A stretch of DNA of 40,188 nucleotides from the NCBI RefSeq assembly GCF_000687815.1, contig NZ_JHXU01000007.1:1-40188 (forward strand), written 5' to 3'. Positions 34,696 to 40,188 of this stretch are shown piece after piece (the first letter of the stretch is position 1; every line of letters begins with the position of its first letter). Origin of the DNA: Mycoplasma elephantis ATCC 51980. GTDB taxonomy: Bacteria > Bacillota_I > Bacilli_A > Mycoplasmatales > Metamycoplasmataceae. The notes under the pieces are model-generated. The model worked only from the letters and a program-made list of their open reading frames with translations. It did not search any database and was not told where the DNA came from. A program made the position numbers and the translations under genes.

Positions 34696-35274
34696 ATGGA
34701 AAAAATAACTTTAATTCTTGTTAGTATATTAACTAGTTTATGTTTTGTTATGCTTTTTGTATTTTTAATTAGTAAGTTTATGCTAATTTTTAAGCTCAAG
34801 AATTCTTCAACATATGGTAATATGGGTCGATCTACTCAGTTACGATTAATTAATCAATTGCGTGAATCGATAGAATATTTAAGCAATACAAAAACTGGGG
34901 CAATTATAACTATAGAAAATAATGATAATCTAGACAATCTTAGAACAGATGGAGTAGTTATAGATGCTAATATATCAAGTAGTTTAATAATTAGTATTTT
35001 TAATAAAAAATCACCTCTTCATGATGGAGCAATAATAATAAGAGGTAATAAAATTGTATATGCATCAACATTTTATAAAATAACAAAAAAATCTGTTGAT
35101 AATTCATATGGGGCACGTCACCGTGCAGCAATAGGTATTAGTGAAATCTCGGATGCCATTACTATAGTTGTTAGTGAAGAAACAGGTAAAGTAACTCTTA
35201 TGAGAAAAAATGAATATGTTGAAGTTGATACTAAATTATTCCAAGAAAAATTAGTGGAAATGATTAATATTTAA
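34696..35274 (+). CDS. cdaM: Diadenylate cyclase (CdaM type)
   Basis: A 192-residue enzyme that makes cyclic di-AMP from two ATP. One N-terminal membrane helix (about residues 5-27) precedes the DAC domain. That domain has GAIITIENNDNLD (family GALIVxE), the metal/catalytic HDGAIII (Asp110-Gly-Ala112), YGARHRAAIGISE with the RHR motif (141-143), and VVSEETGKV. A single helix instead of three fits the mycoplasma CdaM subclass rather than CdaA. I chose ATG 34696, 5 nt after AGGGGG; a GTG two codons earlier overlaps that site. Its stop overlaps the mgtE ATG by 1 nt. No CdaR-like regulator is next to it. Confidence 0.95.
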   Translation: MEKITLILVSILTSLCFVMLFVFLISKFMLIFKLKNSSTYGNMGRSTQLRLINQLRESIEYLSNTKTGAIITIENNDNLDNLRTDGVVIDANISSSLIISIFNKKSPLHDGAIIIRGNKIVYASTFYKITKKSVDNSYGARHRAAIGISEISDAITIVVSEETGKVTLMRKNEYVEVDTKLFQEKLVEMINI

Positions 35275-36674
35275 TGATTAAACAATATATTGATAATTTA
35301 GATATCAAATCAATTCGACAATATTTTAAAGAAGTACCTATTCCCGCAATTGCAGAAGAATTAAAAGATTTTGACGCTCATTCAATATTAATTTTATTTA
35401 AAATGTTAAGTACTGAGGATGCTGCAGAACTTTTTTCATATTTTGAAAAAGATTTTCAATGAAAATTAATTGAGCAATTTGCTGATTCGGATAATATAAA
35501 ATTAATTGAAGAACTTAAAACTGATGAAATAGCGGACATTTTAGAAGAAATGCCAGCGAATATCGCACAAAAACTACTAAGAATAATCCCGAAAGAAAAA
35601 CGAAAAACAATCAATCAACTTTTAAATTATAGTGACGAATGCGTTGCTTCCATAATGGTAGTTGATATTGCTGTTTTAAAAACTAATTACACAAGTGAAA
35701 AGGCTCTTCAAAAAATTAAAAAAGAATATGAGGATCGTAAATCAGAAATGTCACACTATTTTTATGTAGTTAATGATCAAAAAAAGCTTGTAGGTAGTGT
35801 CACTTTGGAAGATATAGCATTTAGTGATAAGAATGAAAAATTAGAAGATTTAATGTTTCCGGTTACAAAAATAAAAACAATGGATCATATTGAAACTGCA
35901 TCTAAGATATTAGCCGAAAATGACTTATCAGCTCTTCCTGTTGTTGATCAAGAAGACAGTTTGGTTGGTATGGTTACATCTGATGATATTATTGACGTTA
36001 TTAACTTGGCGGCTACTGAAGATATTTATAAAATGGCCGGTATTAGTGCTGAAGATGCAGAAAAACCATACTTAAAAAAATCTACATGAGATATAGTTAA
36101 GTCAAGAATATTTTGGTTAGTTATTTTAATGTTAGGTTCAACTCTATCGCAAGTAGTTATACAAATTTTTACTGATAAGGTAGGTACTCAAATTGCAGGT
36201 GCGGGTGTTTCTAGTGCTATATTAGTTGGTATGATACCAGTAATTAGTGGTAGTGCCGGGAATGCCGGTAGTCAATCATCAACCACAATTACGCGTGCTT
36301 TTGCGCTTGGGGAAATAAGATCTAATCAAACATCAAAAATTATATGAAAAGAATTAAAAGTTAGTTTAATAACTGGGCTTATTCTATTTGTTGCAAACTT
36401 TATACGATTAATTCTTTATTTTTTAGCAGCGAATAAGATATTTCTTGAAAATCCTAAAATATATTCACTTATCTCATTTGCTTCATCATTAGCCTTGTTT
36501 CTTGTTATTGTATTTTCAAAAATTTTAGGGACTATTATTCCTGTAATAGCAATTAAATTAAAAAAAGACCCCGCGGTTTTATCCGCTCCTTTGTTATCAA
36601 CTTTAAGCGATGCTATTGCTACACTTATTTTCTTTAGTATAACAATGCTTATTATGTTTATTACTTTGGCATAA
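35274..36674 (+). CDS. mgtE: Mg2+ transporter MgtE
   Basis: A 466-residue Mg2+-gated Mg2+ channel. The cytosolic N domain is helical (FDAHSILILFKMLSTEDAAELF and IADILEEMPANIAQKLL repeats). Two CBS motifs follow: YFYVVNDQKKLVGSVTLEDI and LSALPVVDQEDSLVGMVTSDD. The plug helix leads to a membrane domain with about five helices, SGSAGNAGSQSSTTITRAFA (family GGNAGxQSxTxxxRxLALG) and LLSTLSDAIATLIFF, where the pore Asp is conserved. In MgtE, the N and CBS domains bind Mg2+ and close the pore when it is high. It is translationally coupled to cdaM (TAATG). Trp codons are TGA at several sites, which breaks it into four if read with the standard code. Confidence 0.96.
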
Positions 36675-36698
36675 AAAAACACTAATTTAGTGTTTTTT
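36674..36698. terminator. Bidirectional terminator between mgtE and the fusion gene
   Basis: An 11-bp stem (AAAAAACACTA at 36674-36684 pairing with 36688-36698) with a 3-nt loop ends mgtE on the plus strand and the convergent fusion gene, whose stop overlaps it at 36697-36699. Confidence 0.85.
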
Positions 36699-39585
36699 AT
36701 ATTACTAAAAATACGATTAAACCAACAAGAATTATAATTAACCAAAAATATAATGAAACAGAGTAAAATATTGATTTTTTCTTGATATATATTGTATTTT
36801 GATTATTTAAAAGTTGTTCATTTCTTATTTTTCTATTTGCATTATCTATTAATTTTTCACCTATTCCAATATTAAGGAATAATAATGCTGAAAATATTGT
36901 AGGAAGGAATAAAGTACCAATTGAATTAATCGCAGTTATAATTGAAGCTCAGTCATTTTTAGAATTTTTCAAACCAAGAGGTGAGTTTGTTGTGTCGATA
37001 AAAATGTCAGAAAATAATGTTTTTGTAAAGTATTCATATGTTCCGCTTCCGCCCGGTGTTATTGATAATGAGTTTGCGATTCTTGATAAAGATAAAGCAG
37101 AAAAAATAGTTATATATGATCCACCTTTTAAATTTTCAATGTTAATAATTGTCTCATTATTATTTTTATAAGTCATAATAAATATTGCAAGCCCATTAAT
37201 AAGTCAAGGTATTCATTTGTAAAATACTAGTTCAATAATTTGTCATCATTTTTTAAAAATGATTTGAATACCTTTTCTTATTTCATTAAAATTATAGACA
37301 TATTTAGCTATTTTGGTTCGAGGGTCATATATATTTGTAAATAGGAATCATTGGAAAAATGAAATAATAATATTTACTAAAAATGCTTGAATTTTACCAT
37401 TTAACGTAACCAAAAACACAATCAATGCAATAACAGTATCACATAAAAGACCAAGTACTAGAAAAACAATAAATATTGCGGTGTTTGTATCACTATTTGT
37501 GAAATAATCTAAAAATAAGGTGATACCTATTGGAGCAAAAATAATTGTCATCAAAAAATTACTTAACTGTCAAACAAGACCTGAGGAAATTGCTGTAGCT
37601 AATAACGATGGTTTATTGTACCCTTTTCTACTTAAATATCAATAAAAAGCAATTTCGGCTCCAACAGATTTTGGAGTAATATTTTGCACTACGACACCTA
37701 AAAATGAGGCGATTATAGCATGATGAATTTTAATTTTATGCCCTTGGTAATTCATGATTCGGATAGTTAATAAGCCGGAACTTAGTATATTAATTACATT
37801 TAAAAAAATAATTGATAAGAATCCTCATCTTGTAGCTTGACTTTGAAAAATCATCACCTTCATATTTTCGAAAATTGATTTATTTTCATTTTCCATTTTC
37901 CAAACAACATTAAATAGGAATAATATAACTCCGATTAAAAGTAATGAGTAAAATGAATATTTTACAAAGTCGAAAAAAGTTATTCTTTTAATATCATTTG
38001 TTTCTTTATAAAGATTTAATTCTGTTAAAATATTTCTTTCGATAAGAATCATTTCATTTAAAGTCTGATTTTTAGAACTAATTATGTTTAAGTGTGTAGA
38101 TAACCGTTTATTTATTATTGAATATGTAAGTATAAGTGTAATATTATTTTCCATTGTAATTTTAATAACTTTATTATTTGTATCTAATGTACCTAACGAT
38201 ATATCTTCAACATTTAAAATTTTTAAGTTATTTATTTTTTCAACATTTTTTATCCGATTAAAAAATCTATGTGATGATTCATGATTTATATATTCTGAAC
38301 TGTATGAATCATGGTAAAAACCATAATTATTTTCAAGATCTTCGAGAATTTTTTCAATACTCAAGTTATTTTTTCTAAAATAACTTACCATTTTAAGAAA
38401 CTCAAGAATAAATAATAACCCATCGTATTCAACATAATTAAATTTTTTAAAATAGAATTTATTCTTATTTCCCGCTATAAAATCAACATTATTATTTTCA
38501 AAAACATTGTTATATTCGTTAAATTCTTCGTAATTGTAGTTATATTTGTTGGCTATTTTTTTAGTTAGGCAACCATTTGTATAGTGGCTTTTTATTGAAT
38601 ATTTTTTATTTCCTAGTTTATTTTGATATCAAGTAAAAAGTGTTGTAATTTCACCAGCTGATAAATAACGTAAGTGTTTTTTAATTCTAACAGCTATATT
38701 AACACCTTTTCCTTTATGGTCAATAAGCATAGCATAATCACTTTTCTTTAATTTTGCCTTAAGCATAACATTATTCATTGATTTTGCATTTTTAAAATCT
38801 GTTTTCATTCTATAAAAATCATTATTACTATAATTAAAATTTAATCCAAGTTTACTAAAAATAAACTTATAGAAATCCGATGTTTCTCTACGATTAAACG
38901 CTAATGATGCATTAATATTTTTATCCAAATCATTTGTTTCATAAGAACTTAAAATGTCTTGTAAATAATTTTTTAAACTATGATGCATTTGATATGAAAT
39001 AATATCAGTTGGTAAATCAAGTGATAAATAATTTGTTTGATTAATAGCAAATGAAATTGCCATTATTTCCTTTTTGCTTATAAAATAACCATCTTTTTTA
39101 TAAAAAGATAATTCTATAACATCACTGGATTCGATATTGCCTGATATAACAATGCAACCAAAAAGATTATTTTTATCAACTGTATATTTAGCAAATGTAA
39201 ATGGTAAAGTTTTAGATTCGCTAACAAAATGAGTTTTAATATTTGCGTCAGAAAAAACTCTTGCAATTATATTGCTATACAATTCTGCATTTCTTGTATT
39301 ATCAAAATATATTAAAATACCATTTGTTTCTGACAACTTTATATTATTGGTTTTTTCAATTCCTGAAATATAACTTTGAGCTATACATGTTATTGTATAT
39401 TCATTAATAAGATTTGTTCCGGCACCCATTTTAGCAATTATTTTATTATTTATAAACTTAATGCCTTTACTAAATGTTTCATTAATGTTTTTTATATTCT
39501 TATTTATTCTTAATAACGAATTCAAAAAATTTGTATCTGAAGACCTTGTATTAGCTCATTTTTGGTATAGTGGATTCATGCTCAT
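36697..39585 (-). CDS. Phosphohexomutase-like pseudoenzyme fused to an LPG-synthase-type membrane domain
   Basis: A 962-residue fusion in one continuous UGA=Trp frame. Residues 1-535 follow the phosphomannomutase/phosphoglucomutase plan: PLYQKWAN start, GMGAGTN-like helix 1, then GCIVISGNIESSD (~143-155) where the catalytic TASHNP serine loop belongs. LIDHKGKGVNIAV (~287-299) stands at the metal loop DPDADRLGVAV, followed by RYLSAGEITTLF at LTGNEIGALL. EYDGLLFILEFLKM matches KDGIxAALLxxE. ILTYSIINKR replaces the phosphate loop RPSGTEPK. All three active-site loops are lost. From ~541 there are about eight or more membrane helices with ITPKSVGAEIAFYWYL (~636) and SITPGGSGTYEYF (~841), hallmarks of the LPG_synthase_TM family (MprF flippase-like domain). 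No MprF synthase domain is present. The start is uncertain (ATG 39585 or 39579); no RBS, TATAAT at 39596-39601. Confidence 0.85.
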
Positions 39586-39595
39586 AATTTATATT

Positions 39596-39601
39596 ATTAT
39601 A
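39596..39601 (-). promoter_or_regulatory. -10 element of the fusion gene
   Basis: TATAAT on the minus strand, 10 nt before ATG 39585 and 16 nt before ATG 39579. No Shine-Dalgarno sequence is visible between, so the leader is at most a few bases long. Confidence 0.4.
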
Positions 39602-39616
39602 ACAAATAGTATATTG

Positions 39617-39642
39617 ATTTGCAATACATAAAAAGCCTAGTA
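39617..39642 (+). repeat. 26-bp direct repeat, copy 1 (covers terminator left arm)
   Basis: The 26 bases here are identical to 40090-40115. They run from ATTTGCAATAC through the left arm of a GCCTAG hairpin. Each copy lies just past the 3' end of a leftward gene. Confidence 0.85.
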
Positions 39643-39658
39643 GTTGTCTAGGCTTTTT
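39630..39658 (-). terminator. Terminator of the small lipoprotein gene
   Basis: The stem AAAAAGCCTAG/CTAGGCTTTTT (39630-39640 with 39648-39658), loop TAGTTGT, lies 3 nt beyond the stop at 39661-39663. Confidence 0.88.
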
Positions 39659-39660
39659 AA

Positions 39661-39966
39661 TTAAATTGTTCCGGTTGTTGGTATTGGTGTTTTCTCTAAT
39701 AATTCTAATAATGGTTTATACATAATTATTAAAGCATCACATTCAGCATCAGTTAATTTTGATCAATCTTGTTTTTGAATGTCTTTTAATTCTTGTTGAA
39801 CAGGTATATTCAATGATTTATTTGTTTTTTCTAATATTTCCATATATTTATCAAATAATTCTTTAGCTTCTTTTTATTTAGGACTCAAGTTTTCACATGA
39901 TACCGCAACAATTGGTAATGTTGCTAGTGGTAACAATGATAGTGTAAATATTATATTTTTTTTCAT
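39661..39966 (-). pseudogene. Small lipoprotein gene with in-frame stop after the lipobox
   Basis: Starting at ATG 39966, with AAAAGGAGAAATT upstream, the frame gives a signal peptide (MKKNIIFTLSLLPLATLPIV, then AVSC with Cys24), six mature residues ENLSPK, and TAA at 39874-39876 (codon 31). It then stays open for 70 codons of protein-like sequence (KEAKELFDKYMEILEKTNKS, later KLTDAECDALIIMYKPLLEL) to TAA 39661-39663, followed at once by a terminator. The frame before and after the stop is the same, so this is a base substitution (for example CAA, GAA or AAA to TAA), not an indel. As written, only a lipidated peptide of ~7 residues would be made. I recognise no family. An (AT)11 tract lies upstream, at 40003-40024. 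Confidence 0.75.
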
Positions 39967-40002
39967 AATTTCTCCTTTTAAATTTTTATTTTAAAGTATC
40001 CC

Positions 40003-40024
40003 ATATATATATATATATATATAT
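40003..40024. repeat. (AT)11 dinucleotide repeat upstream of a lipoprotein gene
   Basis: Eleven uninterrupted AT units lie 36-58 nt upstream of the lipoprotein ATG at 39966, just where its promoter should be. No other simple repeat of this length was noticed in the window. Confidence 0.9.
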
Positions 40025-40089
40025 AAATTATGAATAAAAATATGAAAACAATTTCATATAGAAATATTGGAAAGATATATTAGCAATAT

Positions 40090-40115
40090 ATTTGCAATAC
40101 ATAAAAAGCCTAGTA
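40090..40115 (+). repeat. 26-bp direct repeat, copy 2 (covers terminator left arm)
   Basis: Identical to 39617-39642. The right arms of the two hairpins are also alike (CTAGGCTTTTT), while the loops differ (TAGTTGT versus TACTCAT). This suggests duplication of a gene-plus-terminator unit. Confidence 0.85.
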
Positions 40116-40134
40116 CTCATCTAGGCTTTTTATG
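40100..40134 (-). terminator. Terminator of the gene entering at the right edge
   Basis: A 14-bp perfect stem (CATAAAAAGCCTAG with CTAGGCTTTTTATG) with loop TACTCAT lies 7 nt past the stop at 40142-40144. Confidence 0.88.
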
Positions 40135-40141
40135 TATTAAA

Positions 40142-40188
40142 TTATTGTTTTTTATTTTTTTTCAATAATTCAAAATCTTTTTTACAAT
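40142..40188 (-). CDS. 3' end of a leftward gene cut by the window edge
   Basis: The last codons of a minus-strand frame read CKKDFELLKKNKKQ and stop at TAA 40142-40144, just before a terminator. Only 14 residues are visible, so the product cannot be identified. Because the terminator repeats that of the neighbouring small lipoprotein gene, it may be a related lipoprotein. Confidence 0.4.
   Translation of the reverse strand, partial: CKKDFELLKKNKKQ

Noticed and set aside
40003-40024. A/T-rich tract considered as a replication-origin unwinding element
   Set aside because: No DnaA boxes, dnaA or dnaN are nearby; a lipoprotein promoter repeat explains its place better.

Overview
This is a strongly A+T-rich chromosomal segment from a mollicute (Mycoplasma in the broad sense). 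UGA must be read as tryptophan throughout: nearly every conserved gene contains in-frame TGA codons exactly where family alignments expect Trp (for example in LeuRS, Lon, AlaRS, Pgk and AtpA). The lipoprotein signal peptides, P48-type nucleoside-binding lipoprotein, tandem deoxynucleoside kinases, CdaM-type diadenylate cyclase and BC85_0335-like protein point to the hominis-group mycoplasmas (Mycoplasmopsis/Metamycoplasma/Mesomycoplasma). I cannot name the species. There are no insertion sequences, CRISPR arrays, rRNA genes or prophage genes.

Layout. 1-1690: decayed surface lipoproteins, a 5'-truncated fragment and an otherwise intact sugar-binding lipoprotein with an ochre stop inside its signal peptide. 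1857-8384: thioredoxin, then a leftward leuS-lon-membrane protein operon and an ECF-transporter S component. 8456-15774: a rightward housekeeping run (unknown protein, ribF, alaS, ruvX, BC85_0335-like, greA, two deoxynucleoside kinases, hpt), mostly with overlapping or abutting genes. 15799-17053: leftward rpmB and an SPFH membrane protein. 17170-23260: rightward nucleoside-type ABC importer (BMP/P48 lipoprotein, double ATPase, two permeases). 23288-30053: leftward complete F1Fo ATP synthase operon (atpI-like, B, E, F, H, A, G, D, C). 30105-33319: a tail-anchored Lys/Thr- and Glu-rich protein, a ROK sugar kinase, tRNA-Ser(GCU) and a lipoprotein. 33395-36674: leftward pgk and rightward cdaM-mgtE. 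36697-40188: a leftward 962-residue fusion protein, then a small broken lipoprotein gene and the end of another.

How it fits together. Nucleoside import (17170-23260) lies just downstream of nucleoside and base salvage kinases and phosphoribosyltransferase (13911-15774), as expected for an organism without de novo nucleotide synthesis. ATP synthase, phosphoglycerate kinase and a ROK kinase cover energy metabolism. The c-di-AMP synthase overlaps a Mg2+ channel gene by one base.

The most unusual item is the 36697-39585 gene. Its N-terminal ~535 residues have the layout of a phosphohexomutase (phosphomannomutase/phosphoglucomutase), but the catalytic-serine, metal-binding and phosphate-binding loops are all lost. 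It continues into an MprF/LPG-synthase-like membrane domain: a probable membrane-anchored pseudoenzyme. Also notable are two lipoprotein genes each interrupted by one in-frame TAA near the N-terminus, an (AT)11 tract upstream of one of them, a large insertion in the nucleoside ABC ATPase and a ~235-residue tail on its partner permease.
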